A stretch of 64,000 nucleotides of DNA from Castellaniella sp049673105 (GCF_049673105.1 NZ_JBATXG010000032.1:1-64000); one strand, 5' to 3'; shown: positions 9,895 through 17,776, numbered from the stretch's first letter. Numbers and translations are program-made. Notes: a model not told the origin generated them from the sequence alone.

Positions 9895-10925
9895 GATGCA
9901 AACCTTTGCGTGTACTGACGGAATTGTTCCAGCTTGTCGCGGGCGGCGCCCGAGGCGATGAGTTCCGCTGCGCGGGAGATGCCGTGTGCGATGGAGTCGG
10001 CCTGGTTGCCAGCATACAGGGCCAAGCCGGCATTCAATATGACAATGTCGCGCGCGGCGCCGGCGGCGTTGTTCAGGGCGGCGTGGACCAGCTGCGCGGA
10101 TTCCTCGCGATTGGAGACCTTGATGCTGCGGTTGGACACCATGGCCATGCCGAAGTCTTCCGGGTGAATTTCGTATTCCCGTACTTCGCCGTCTTTCAGT
10201 TCGCCGATCAGGGTGGCGGCGCCCAGAGAAGCCTCGTCCATGCCGTCCTTGCCGTGCACGACCAGCACGTGACGCGATCCCAGGCGCTGCAGCACCCGCA
10301 CCTGGATGCCCACCAGGTCCGGGTGAAAGACGCCCATCAGTTGGTTTTCGGCGCCGGCGGGATTGGTCAGGGGACCCAGGATGTTGAAGATGGTGCGCAC
10401 CCCCAGTTCGCGGCGCACGGCGGCGACGTTTTTCATGGCGCCGTGGTGGGCCGGGGCGAACATGAAGCCGATGCCGGTGGCGTCGATCGATTCGGCGACC
10501 TGTTCGGGGGTGGCCGAAATGCGGATGCCCAGGGCTTCCAGCACGTCCGCGCTGCCCGACGAGGACGAGGCGCTGCGGTTGCCGTGTTTGGCGATCTTGA
10601 CCCCGCCTGCGGCGGCCACGAACATGGCGGCGGTGGAAATATTGAAGGTGTGCGAGCCGTCGCCGCCCGTGCCGCACATATCCAGCAGGTCCTGCGGGTA
10701 GGGCGTGGTGACGCCCAGGGCGAATTCCCGCATGACCTGGGCGGCGGCGGTAATTTCGCCCACGGTTTCTTTTTTGACGCGCAGGCCCAGCAGCAGGGCG
10801 CTGGCGAGCTGCGGGGACATTTCCCCGCGCATCAGCGCGCGCATCAGTTCCAGCATCTCGTCGTGGAAGATTTCACGATGCTCGATGCAGCGGACCAGGG
10901 CTTCGTTGGGGGTGATCGGTGGCAT
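9891..10925 (-). CDS. trpD: Anthranilate phosphoribosyltransferase
   Basis: It transfers phosphoribose from PRPP to anthranilate, the second step of tryptophan synthesis. The 344-residue product carries GTGGDGSHTFNIST at residues 85-98, the PRPP-binding signature, and KHGNRSASSSSGSADVLEALG. It lies between trpG (26 bases upstream) and trpC (4-base overlap). Confidence 0.98.
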   Translation of the reverse strand: MPPITPNEALVRCIEHREIFHDEMLELMRALMRGEMSPQLASALLLGLRVKKETVGEITAAAQVMREFALGVTTPYPQDLLDMCGTGGDGSHTFNISTAAMFVAAAGGVKIAKHGNRSASSSSGSADVLEALGIRISATPEQVAESIDATGIGFMFAPAHHGAMKNVAAVRRELGVRTIFNILGPLTNPAGAENQLMGVFHPDLVGIQVRVLQRLGSRHVLVVHGKDGMDEASLGAATLIGELKDGEVREYEIHPEDFGMAMVSNRSIKVSNREESAQLVHAALNNAAGAARDIVILNAGLALYAGNQADSIAHGISRAAELIASGAARDKLEQFRQYTQRFAS

Positions 10926-10951
10926 GACGGGGTTCCTTAAGGGGTCTGGTA

Positions 10952-11518
10952 TCAGAGGTTCAGGAAATTGCGCAGCAGTGCGTGACCATGTTCGCTGAGG
11001 ATGGATTCCGGATGGAATTGCACCCCGTAGATGGGCAGGGTCTTGTGCGCGACCCCCATGATTTCCCCGTCGGCGGTTTCGGCTGTGACGGTCAGGCAGT
11101 CGGGCAGAGTGTTGCGGTCGATGGCCAGGGAATGGTAACGCGTGACGTCGAAAGGCGAGGGCAGGCCGGTGAACACGTCGGTGCCGGTGTGCGTGATGGC
11201 GGATACTTTGCCGTGCATGAGGGTCTGGGCGCGGATGATGTCGCCGCCGAAGGCGGCGCCGATGGCCTGGTGCCCCAGGCAGACCCCCAGAATGGGCTTG
11301 CGACCGGCAAAGTGCCGGATCAGTTCGATGGAAATGCCGGCCTCGGCGGGGGTGCAGGGGCCAGGCGAGACGCAGATGCGATCCGGGTTCAGGGATTCCA
11401 CGCCGGCCAGGTCGATCTGGTCGTTGCGCACCACATCGACCTGCGCGCCCAGCTCACCGAAGTATTGGACCAGGTTGTAGGTGAAGGAATCGTAATTGTC
11501 GAGCATCAGAAGCTTCAT
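10952..11518 (-). CDS. trpG: Anthranilate synthase component II (glutamine amidotransferase)
   Basis: This subunit supplies ammonia from glutamine to TrpE. The 188-residue class I amidotransferase has the catalytic triad Cys80 (GVCLGHQAIG), His169 and Glu171 (VQFHPES), and an N-terminal LMLDNYDSFTYNLVQYF. I chose ATG at 11518, with AAGGAAAGG upstream on the coding strand, over an in-frame TTG at 11524. The same protein could also serve folate synthesis as PabA; no separate pabA is visible here. It starts the trpGDC block, about 3.1 kb away from trpE. Confidence 0.97.
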   Translation of the reverse strand: MKLLMLDNYDSFTYNLVQYFGELGAQVDVVRNDQIDLAGVESLNPDRICVSPGPCTPAEAGISIELIRHFAGRKPILGVCLGHQAIGAAFGGDIIRAQTLMHGKVSAITHTGTDVFTGLPSPFDVTRYHSLAIDRNTLPDCLTVTAETADGEIMGVAHKTLPIYGVQFHPESILSEHGHALLRNFLNL

Positions 11519-11520
11519 GA

Positions 11521-11616
11521 TCAAGCCTTTCCTTGGTCAGAAACCGCCGTGCTGGAGACAGAGGGGAGAAAATGCTTTGCCAGCCAGAACGACGGCAAAG
11601 TGCGAAAAACACGCAT
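11521..11616 (-). CDS. Putative 31-residue upstream ORF of trpG
   Basis: An ATG at 11616 opens a 32-codon frame (MRVFRTLPSFWLAKHF and on) whose TGA at 11523-11521 ends two bases before the trpG ATG. The trpG ribosome binding site lies inside its last codons, so if translated it would be coupled to trpG. It has one Trp codon only, so it is not a classical attenuator peptide. There is no family resemblance and only a weak purine-rich site upstream; it may be chance. Confidence 0.25.
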   Translation of the reverse strand: MRVFRTLPSFWLAKHFLPSVSSTAVSDQGKA

Positions 11617-11686
11617 GAGGATGCCGCCCCTAAGAGAGGCGCCACCAAGTGGATACGTGAGCAGTCGCGTGAGAAATCATGTCAGG

Positions 11687-11716
11687 ATTCTACCGTGACG
11701 ACCGGGGGGCTGTCGA
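11687..11716 (-). promoter_or_regulatory. Candidate sigma70 promoter for trpGDC
   Basis: Read on the minus strand, TCGACA (11716-11711) and TAGAAT (11692-11687) are separated by 18 bases, about 170 bases upstream of trpG. A promoter here is expected because trpGDC is cut off from trpE by a terminator and two other genes. Match to consensus is moderate. The remainder of 11519-11938, apart from the small ORF and the lldD signals, shows nothing I can name. Confidence 0.4.
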
Positions 11717-11762
11717 GCAGGGGAAAACGCCAGTATGTGGAAGGGGATATTTAATCGCCGGG

Positions 11763-11777
11763 TGGAAATTTTTTCCA
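11763..11777. promoter_or_regulatory. Short dyad TGGAAA-ttt-TTTCCA
   Basis: A perfect palindrome with 6-base arms lies 22 bases upstream of the lldD -35 box, in the divergent region between trpG and lldD. The position suits a regulator binding site, but no known consensus is claimed. Confidence 0.3.
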
Positions 11778-11799
11778 GTGTCAGTGGAAATATTCTTGC

Positions 11800-11829
11800 T
11801 TGACCGGGTAAATAGCTGATTTCTATAAT
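11800..11829 (+). promoter_or_regulatory. Probable sigma70 promoter of lldD
   Basis: TTGACC at 11800-11805 and a perfect TATAAT at 11824-11829 are spaced by 18 bases. This predicts a transcript with about 100 bases of leader before lldD, long enough for operator or post-transcriptional control. Confidence 0.65.
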
Positions 11830-11938
11830 TTTATTGATCTACATAGCGTTCTTTGGGCGCGAATGAGCCGCCACACCAAACATCGTGCAGTTTGTGGAAA
11901 CACGCTTCATGTGCGTTTTCAGATTGAGTTGAGTCCAT

Positions 11939-13075
11939 ATGATCATTTCCGCGTCCACTGATTATCGCGCTGCCGCCCAGCGCCGCCTGCCGCCCTTTTT
12001 GTTTCATTATGCCGATGGCGGGGCGTATGCTGAATATACGCTGCAGCACAACGTCAGCGATCTGTCCGGGGTGGCGTTGCGTCAGCGGGTGCTGAACGAT
12101 ATGTCGCAACTGGATCTGACGACTCGGCTGTTTGGCGAGACGCTGGCCATGCCGGTCGCCTTGGCCCCGGTCGGCCTGACGGGCATGTACGCCCGCCGGG
12201 GCGAGGTCCAGGCGGCGCGGGCTGCCGATGCGCATGGCATTCCCTTCACCATGTCCACGGTGTCGGTCTGCCCGATCGAAGAAGTCACGCCCGCCATCAG
12301 CCGCCCGATGTGGTTCCAGCTGTATGTGCTCAAGGATCGCGGTTTCATGAAAAGCGTGCTGGAACGCGCCCAGGCCGCGGGCGTGTCCACCCTGGTGTTC
12401 ACGGTGGACATGCCGGTGCCGGGGGCGCGCTATCGCGATGCGCACGCCGGCATGAGCGGCCCCTACGCCGCCTGGCGCCGCTATGTGCAGGCGGTGCTGC
12501 ACCCGCGTTGGGCCTGGGATGTGGGTCTGTGGGGGCGACCGCACGATCTGGGCAATGTGTCCAAATATCTGGGCAAGCCCACCGGCCTGGAAGACTACAT
12601 CGGGTGGTTGGGAAATAATTTCGATCCCTCGATTTCCTGGAAGGATCTGCAGTGGATCCGTGATTTCTGGAAGGGGCCGATGGTGATCAAGGGTATCCTG
12701 GATCCGGAAGACGCTCGCGAAGCGGTGCGCTTTGGCGCTGATGGGATCGTGGTGTCCAATCACGGTGGTCGCCAGCTGGACGGTGTACTGTCCACGGCTC
12801 GCGCGCTGCCGGCGATCGCGGACGCGGTCAAAGGGCAGATCACCGTGCTGGCCGATTCGGGTGTGCGCACCGGGCTGGACGTGGTGCGCATGCTGGCCCT
12901 GGGCGCGGACACGGTGCTGCTGGGGCGCGCCTGGTTGTATGCCCTGGCGACAGACGGCCAGGCCGGGGTGGCGAATCTGCTGGACCTGATCGAGAAGGAA
13001 ATGCGCGTGGCCATGACGCTGACCGGCGCGCGCACCATTGCCGATATCACGCGGGACTCGCTCGTTCAGTCTTAA
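11939..13075 (+). CDS. lldD: L-lactate dehydrogenase, FMN-dependent, respiratory
   Basis: It oxidises L-lactate to pyruvate at the inner membrane, feeding electrons to quinones. The 378-residue alpha-hydroxy-acid oxidase keeps the family layout: MIISASTDYRAAAQRRLPPF at the start, ALAPVGLTGMYARRGE (FMN site), and the catalytic His275 in VVSNHGGRQLDG. From memory it is very close to E. coli LldD along its length. It is alone on the plus strand, converges with the beta-barrel gene 18 bases downstream, and sits within what is elsewhere a continuous trp cluster. Confidence 0.97.
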   Translation: MIISASTDYRAAAQRRLPPFLFHYADGGAYAEYTLQHNVSDLSGVALRQRVLNDMSQLDLTTRLFGETLAMPVALAPVGLTGMYARRGEVQAARAADAHGIPFTMSTVSVCPIEEVTPAISRPMWFQLYVLKDRGFMKSVLERAQAAGVSTLVFTVDMPVPGARYRDAHAGMSGPYAAWRRYVQAVLHPRWAWDVGLWGRPHDLGNVSKYLGKPTGLEDYIGWLGNNFDPSISWKDLQWIRDFWKGPMVIKGILDPEDAREAVRFGADGIVVSNHGGRQLDGVLSTARALPAIADAVKGQITVLADSGVRTGLDVVRMLALGADTVLLGRAWLYALATDGQAGVANLLDLIEKEMRVAMTLTGARTIADITRDSLVQS

Positions 13076-13092
13076 GCGCTGTCCGGCAATTT

Positions 13093-14439
13093 TCAGAATA
13101 GCCAGATCAGCCTGGCGGTACCGCCGAAGCCTTCGCGCACGCCGGTATAGGTTTGCATGCTCAGGCCCATCGTCAGCGGTCCGTCGGTCTTGGGCTTGAT
13201 GTCGAAGCCGATCTCGAACACGCCAGTATCGCCTTTCAGGCTGGGCGACGGAGTATCCATGCCGTGGGCCGTAGCGCGCGCCTGGCCGTCGAATTCATGT
13301 TCCCAGGCTGCGCCGACGTAACCGGTGATCTGTTCGGTCAGAGTATGGTTCAGCCGCAGGCCCAGGCGGGTGCGGAAGGAATCCGTTGCCTTGAAGTCAT
13401 AGGGATCGTCTGCGATCATGACGGAATCGCCGTTCTGGTGTGTCCAGAAGCCTTTGACGTGCGCATCCAGCGAGGTCTCGTCACTCAGCGGCAGGATGTA
13501 GCCCGCGCCCAGGTGGGCGCCGTAGTACAGCGCGGACGTGTCGTAGGACGCATCCTCATCGCTGCCGATCATGTCGCCGCTGTCCCAATCCGAGGCCATC
13601 TGGCCCGCCCGCAGCGAACCTTCGATATAAGGGCCTGCCTGCCCGGCGCCTGCCCAGTCGCGGCGCAGCAGCAGGCCGCCGCCAAAGTAATGGCTGGCGC
13701 CGGAACCCAGCACGGTGGGCGAGCTGGAGAAGTCATTGCGGGTGTCGTAGCTGCCATAGCCGCCTTCCACGAACACGCCGGCCATCCACTGGCCGGTGAC
13801 GGCGGGGAAGCGTCTGGCTGCGCCGATCAGCAGGTTCAGGCTGTCGGCGTCGATGTGCGAGCCGCTATGGTAGCGGGAACTATCCTCTGTGGTGGCGCCG
13901 AAGGTCATGGTGTCGCGGACGCCCTCGGTGGCGGCCTGGGCGCGCGCCATGCCGGCGCCACTGACCAGATCGCCGGCCTGCGAGATCAGCGCCAGGGTGC
14001 TGGCGCGACTTTCGACGGGGGCCTTGCTCTGTTCCAGGAGGGTGTTGCGGTCCGGATGGGCGCCGCTGTGCTGCGGGTTGTTCGGGATGTCGGGCGCATC
14101 GCTCAGGACGATGCGATTGCCGGCTGCGTCGCCGGCGAAGCTCCGGCCACCCTCGAGATCCCCATGTATGGTCATGTACCCGTGGGCGGCGCTGTGAAAA
14201 CGGTCTCTGCCATGGATGCGCCTCTGGGATGAGGCGCCGTCGTCTGCCTTCCCTGGCAGAGCTTCGCCGCTCAAGGTGCAGGTCTCCAGGCCGCTGTCGT
14301 CCGACACGCAAGAGGCAATGCCGGGATCGCTGGCCTTGTATAAGTTGCCGCCATCATCGCTGCGGGCGAGGGGGGAGGCCAGGGCTGGAATGGACGCGCA
14401 CAGCAGGGCGCACAGGCCCAGGGAATAGAAGCGCGTCAA
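13093..14439 (-). CDS. Autotransporter-type outer-membrane beta-barrel protein with short passenger
   Basis: The 448-residue protein has a signal peptide (MTRFYSLGLCALLCASIPALA). About 150 residues of low-complexity linker-like sequence follow, then a C-terminal region of some 260-280 residues with alternating amphipathic strands (MAGVFVEGGYGSYD, GPYIEGSLRAG, YYGAHLGAGYILPL) ending in aromatic Leu-Phe. That is the autotransporter beta-domain pattern. Normal autotransporters carry a much longer passenger, so this is either a minimal barrel or the remnant of a larger one. Translation must start at TTG (14439) to keep the signal peptide; no good ribosome binding site is visible. Confidence 0.75.
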   Translation of the reverse strand: MTRFYSLGLCALLCASIPALASPLARSDDGGNLYKASDPGIASCVSDDSGLETCTLSGEALPGKADDGASSQRRIHGRDRFHSAAHGYMTIHGDLEGGRSFAGDAAGNRIVLSDAPDIPNNPQHSGAHPDRNTLLEQSKAPVESRASTLALISQAGDLVSGAGMARAQAATEGVRDTMTFGATTEDSSRYHSGSHIDADSLNLLIGAARRFPAVTGQWMAGVFVEGGYGSYDTRNDFSSSPTVLGSGASHYFGGGLLLRRDWAGAGQAGPYIEGSLRAGQMASDWDSGDMIGSDEDASYDTSALYYGAHLGAGYILPLSDETSLDAHVKGFWTHQNGDSVMIADDPYDFKATDSFRTRLGLRLNHTLTEQITGYVGAAWEHEFDGQARATAHGMDTPSPSLKGDTGVFEIGFDIKPKTDGPLTMGLSMQTYTGVREGFGGTARLIWLF

Positions 14440-14476
14440 GAGGATCTCGCGGGCAGGAGAACGGGTGGATTATCAC

Positions 14477-14495
14477 ATGAAACGATTGGTTTCAT
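14477..14495. promoter_or_regulatory. Dyad ATGAAAC-N5-GTTTCAT upstream of the beta-barrel gene
   Basis: Perfect 7-base arms (14477-14483 and 14489-14495) lie about 40 bases upstream of the barrel gene start, next to AT-rich words resembling a -10 box on the minus strand. This is a plausible operator. It lies between the barrel gene and the trpE terminator. Confidence 0.4.
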
Positions 14496-14526
14496 AATAG
14501 GCGGGCGGCGCCACCCAAAAGTCACC

Positions 14527-14561
14527 CAAAACAAAGCCGCGCAGTCGGCAGACTGCGCGGC
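14527..14561 (-). terminator. Rho-independent terminator after trpE
   Basis: On the minus strand an 11-bp perfect stem GCCGCGCAGTC / GACTGCGCGGC with a 4-base loop is followed by TTTGTTTT, 26 bases after the trpE stop. It ends the rpe-gph-trpE transcript before the beta-barrel gene. Confidence 0.85.
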
Positions 14562-14587
14562 GAAGGGTTGCTGTGTTCAGGGTGCGA

Positions 14588-16108
14588 TCAGATGGGTTCG
14601 TCCAGCCCGAACTGCACCTGTTCCGCCGCGCGCAGCAGAGCGCGGGCCTTGGCCTCGGTTTCCTGCCATTCCTTTTCGGGGTCCGAATCGGCGACGATGC
14701 CGGCGGCGGCCTGCACGTACAGCATGCCGTCGCGGATGACACCGGTGCGAATCGCAATGGCCAGATCCATTTCACCGCCGTAGCTGAGATAACCGGCTGC
14801 CCCGCCGTAGATGCCTCGACGCACCGGTTCCAGCTCGTCGATGATTTCCATGGCGCGGACTTTTGGCGCGCCCGTCAGGGTACCGGCGGGGAACGTCGCC
14901 CGCAGCACGTCGATGTTGCTCATGCCGTCGTTCAGTTCGCCGCAGACATTGGACACCAGATGCATGACGTGGGAATAGCGCTCGATCGTCATGGTGTCGG
15001 TGACTTCGACCGAGCCGGTCTTGGCGACGCGGCCAATATCATTGCGTGCCAGGTCGATCAGCATGACGTGTTCGGCGCGTTCCTTGGGGTCGGCCAGCAG
15101 TTCCTGTTCCAGGCGCTGATCGTCTTCCTGGGTGGCGCCGCGTTTACGGGTGCCCGCCAGGGGGCGGATGGTGACCATTTCCCGGCTTTCGCCGTCTTCC
15201 ACTTCACGGTCCTTGCGCACCAGGATTTCCGGCGAGGCCCCTACCACATGGAAGGTATCGAAATTCCAGTAATACATGTAGGGGGACGGATTCAGGGACC
15301 GCAGCGCCCGGTACAGTGACAGGGGCGAGTCGCGGAAGGGCTTGGCGATCACCTGGCCGACCTGCACCTGCATCAGATCGCCCGCAGCGATGTATTCCTT
15401 GGCTTTCAATACGGCGGCGATGTAGTCTTCTTTTTTGAAATCGCGCTCGGTAGGGGTCTGCATGCTGGCGTAGGCATACGGAATGACGACCGGCGTGCGC
15501 AGTTTTTCGCGCAGAGCTTTCAGGCGGCGGCGGGCCAGGGCGTAGGCTTCGGGCTGCGCCGGGTCGGCATAGACGATCAGGTAGGTGCGGCCTGCCAGAT
15601 TGTCGACGATGACGAGCTCATCGACCTGCAGCAGCATGATGTCGGGGGTGCCCGGCTGCTGGCCGGCGGGCCGGGGTTTGACGCAGGGACCCAGGCGCGG
15701 TTCGATGTGGCGTACCGTGTCATAGCCGAAATAACCCGCCAGGCCGCCTGCAAAGCGCGGCATGCCGGGGCGTAGCGCCACGCGGAAGCGTTGCTGGAAA
15801 GATTCGATGAAGGTCAGCGGGTCGCCTTCGTGGGTTTCCACCACCTGGCCCTGGCGCACGACTTCGGTCGTGGTGCCGGTGGCGCGGATCAGGGTCTTGG
15901 CGGGCAGCCCGATGAAGGAATAGCGCCCGAAACGTTCGCCGCCGACCACGGATTCCAGCAGGCAGCTGTTGCGCCCGGCTTCTGGGCCGGCGTGGGCCAG
16001 TTTCAGGTAGATCGCCAGCGGCGTATCCAGATCGGCGTAAGTTTCCGCAATGAGCGGAATGCGGTTGTAGCCTTGGGCGGCCAGTGCATTGAATTCGATT
16101 TCTGTCAT
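14588..16108 (-). CDS. trpE: Anthranilate synthase component I
   Basis: It makes anthranilate from chorismate using ammonia from TrpG, the committed step of tryptophan synthesis. The 506-residue product has the LLES tryptophan feedback-binding motif at residues 50-53. It also has the chorismate-binding C-terminal domain with GTRKRG, LARNDIGRVA, LTGAPKVRAMEIIDELEPVRRGIYGG and LAIAIRT. It is preceded by an attenuator with a leader peptide and followed by its own terminator, so it is not in one transcript with trpGDC. Confidence 0.98.
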   Translation of the reverse strand: MTEIEFNALAAQGYNRIPLIAETYADLDTPLAIYLKLAHAGPEAGRNSCLLESVVGGERFGRYSFIGLPAKTLIRATGTTTEVVRQGQVVETHEGDPLTFIESFQQRFRVALRPGMPRFAGGLAGYFGYDTVRHIEPRLGPCVKPRPAGQQPGTPDIMLLQVDELVIVDNLAGRTYLIVYADPAQPEAYALARRRLKALREKLRTPVVIPYAYASMQTPTERDFKKEDYIAAVLKAKEYIAAGDLMQVQVGQVIAKPFRDSPLSLYRALRSLNPSPYMYYWNFDTFHVVGASPEILVRKDREVEDGESREMVTIRPLAGTRKRGATQEDDQRLEQELLADPKERAEHVMLIDLARNDIGRVAKTGSVEVTDTMTIERYSHVMHLVSNVCGELNDGMSNIDVLRATFPAGTLTGAPKVRAMEIIDELEPVRRGIYGGAAGYLSYGGEMDLAIAIRTGVIRDGMLYVQAAAGIVADSDPEKEWQETEAKARALLRAAEQVQFGLDEPI

Positions 16109-16139
16109 AGCGGTCTTTTAGGATAAGGGCAGCCGAGAC

Positions 16140-16223
16140 AAAAAAGCCCGGCCAATCGAAGGTCCGGGCTGTCGAAAGAGGGTGGCGCAACATATCGGTG
16201 CCACCCGGGATGCCATTACCCGG
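16140..16223 (-). promoter_or_regulatory. trp attenuator (terminator and competing hairpins)
   Basis: On the minus strand, downstream of the leader peptide, a terminator stem AGCCCGG/CCGGGCT (16170-16164 with 16151-16145) is followed by TTTTTTGT. Upstream, GGGTGGC/GCCACCC (16206-16200 with 16186-16180) forms an alternative hairpin. Two CCGGGT boxes (16223-16218, overlapping the leader stop, and 16208-16203) can each pair with the GCCCGG arm of the terminator, counting one wobble pair, to block it. This fits ribosome-mediated attenuation of trpE; the exact folding is inferred by eye. Confidence 0.8.
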
Positions 16224-16287
16224 AACGCCAACACCACCAGCGCCAGGTGGCGCGGGTGGTGGTCGGGTAATAGCGAAAGCTGTTCAT
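16216..16287 (-). CDS. trpL: trp operon leader peptide (23 residues)
   Basis: The frame from ATG at 16287 to TAA at 16216 encodes a 23-residue peptide whose core WRWWCW holds four Trp codons within six positions (codons 15, 17, 18 and 20). This is the sensor of charged tRNA-Trp levels in an attenuator, placed just upstream of a terminator and trpE. Its ATG overlaps the gph stop as ATGA and there is no ribosome binding site of its own. Leader translation therefore seems coupled to gph, unlike the independently initiated E. coli trpL. Confidence 0.88.
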   Translation of the reverse strand: MNSFRYYPTTTRATWRWWCWRSG

Positions 16288-16964
16288 GCGAATTGTGCGG
16301 TTTGGTCGGCGGCCCACTGGGCGGCTTCGACAAGGGAATCCACTATAGCATCCACCGGCAGGCTCTGCACGGGCTGGCCTTCGTTGTAGCCATAGGGCAG
16401 GGCCAGCGCGCGCATATTGGCTGCCTGGGCGGCCAGCGCGTCATTGATGGAGTCGCCGATGAACAGGGCTTGCGAGGGCTGGATGCCCAGCAGATCGCAG
16501 GCATGGAGCAGCGGGAGCGGATCCGGTTTTTTGCGTTCGCAGGTGTCGCCGCTGACCACGACATCGAAGTACGTGTCCAGACCCATGTGTTGCAGCAGGG
16601 GGATGGTGAATTGCGAATCTTTGTTGGTGACGACGGCCAGCCGTGCGCCCTGACTGCGGAAAGCTTCCAGCCCCGCCAGCACGCCTGGGTACAGCTGGCT
16701 GTGGCGACCATTGAGGACACGGTAGTGATCCTGATAGCGGGCCAGGCCGCGCATCACCTGTTCGACGCTGGGGGCTTGCCCATCGTGGCTGAGCGTGCGG
16801 ATGACCAGTTGCTCGACGCCTTTGCCGACGAAGGTCGCCAGCAGGGCTTCAGGGAGCGGGGGGAGGTTCATGTCCTGGCGCATGGCGTTGGCGGCATCCG
16901 CCAAATCGGGGATGCTATCCACCAAGGTGCCATCCAGGTCAAAGAGTATTCCGGCAAAGTGCAT
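16284..16964 (-). CDS. gph: Phosphoglycolate phosphatase (HAD family)
   Basis: The enzyme removes phosphate from 2-phosphoglycolate. The 226-residue product has the HAD motifs DLDGT (Asp9 and Asp11), Thr113 in VVTNK, Lys146 in KKPDP and IGDSIND (Asp171, Asp175). It lies between rpe and trpE, the common order in Alcaligenaceae and Burkholderia relatives. Its stop codon overlaps the trp leader start, making translation of gph part of the trp attenuation circuit. Confidence 0.94.
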   Translation of the reverse strand: MHFAGILFDLDGTLVDSIPDLADAANAMRQDMNLPPLPEALLATFVGKGVEQLVIRTLSHDGQAPSVEQVMRGLARYQDHYRVLNGRHSQLYPGVLAGLEAFRSQGARLAVVTNKDSQFTIPLLQHMGLDTYFDVVVSGDTCERKKPDPLPLLHACDLLGIQPSQALFIGDSINDALAAQAANMRALALPYGYNEGQPVQSLPVDAIVDSLVEAAQWAADQTAQFA

Positions 16965-17062
16965 GAGGCTGCTAAAAGAGTCGATGCGTCAAATCGGCCA
17001 ATGGTAGCATTTCCAGCCCTGCTGTGCCGTGATCAGGCCACTGTGCTGGAAACGGTTTCATC

Positions 17063-17776
17063 TTAGGGGGCCGAGGTGCGTCGCAAGGCGTCGCCCTGGG
17101 CGATGCCCTGGCGCAGTTGGGCGATCACCCGGGTGTAATCCGGCTGGCCGAAAATCGCAGAACCAGCCACGAAGGCATCGGCCCCCGCGGCGCGGATATC
17201 GGCGATGTTGTCGGCCTTGACCCCGCCGTCGACTTCCAGGGTGATGGCCTGGCCCCCCAGGGTTTGCCAGCGGTCGATGCGCGCGCGCGCCTGCTGCAGT
17301 TTCTGCAGGGTGTGGGGGATGAAGGATTGCCCGCCGAAGCCCGGATTGACCGACATCAGCAGGACCAGATCCAGTCGGTCCATGACATGATCCATCCAGT
17401 CTAGCGGGGTGGCCGGGTTGAAGACCAATCCTGCCTGGCAGCCGTGATCGCGGATCAGGGCCAGGGTGCGGTCCACGTGGCGCGAGGCTTCGGGGTGGAA
17501 ACTGATGATGTTGGCCCCGGCCTTGGCAAAAGCGGGCACCAGCGCGTCGACGGGTTCGACCATCAGGTGCACGTCGATGGGCGCTTGTGTATGAGGCCGC
17601 AGCGCCGCGCAGACCATGGGGCCCATCGTCAGGTTGGGGACAAAGTGGTTGTCCATGACGTCGAAATGGATCCAGTCGGCGCCGGCGGCCACGACGGCGG
17701 CGACTTCCTCGCCCAAACGGGCGAAATCGGCGGACAGCAGGCTGGGAGCGATACGGGCGGTGGGCAGGTCGGTCAT
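17063..17776 (-). CDS. rpe: Ribulose-phosphate 3-epimerase
   Basis: It interconverts ribulose 5-phosphate and xylulose 5-phosphate in the pentose phosphate pathway. The 237-residue TIM barrel shows IAPSLLSADFARL, HFDVMDNHFVPNLTMGP, DVHLMV, MSVNPGFGGQSFI and LEVDGGV, the metal-binding and catalytic segments of the family. It is first in the rpe-gph-trpL-trpE order, 98 bases before gph, and diverges from mltA across 73 bases. Confidence 0.97.
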   Translation of the reverse strand: MTDLPTARIAPSLLSADFARLGEEVAAVVAAGADWIHFDVMDNHFVPNLTMGPMVCAALRPHTQAPIDVHLMVEPVDALVPAFAKAGANIISFHPEASRHVDRTLALIRDHGCQAGLVFNPATPLDWMDHVMDRLDLVLLMSVNPGFGGQSFIPHTLQKLQQARARIDRWQTLGGQAITLEVDGGVKADNIADIRAAGADAFVAGSAIFGQPDYTRVIAQLRQGIAQGDALRRTSAP

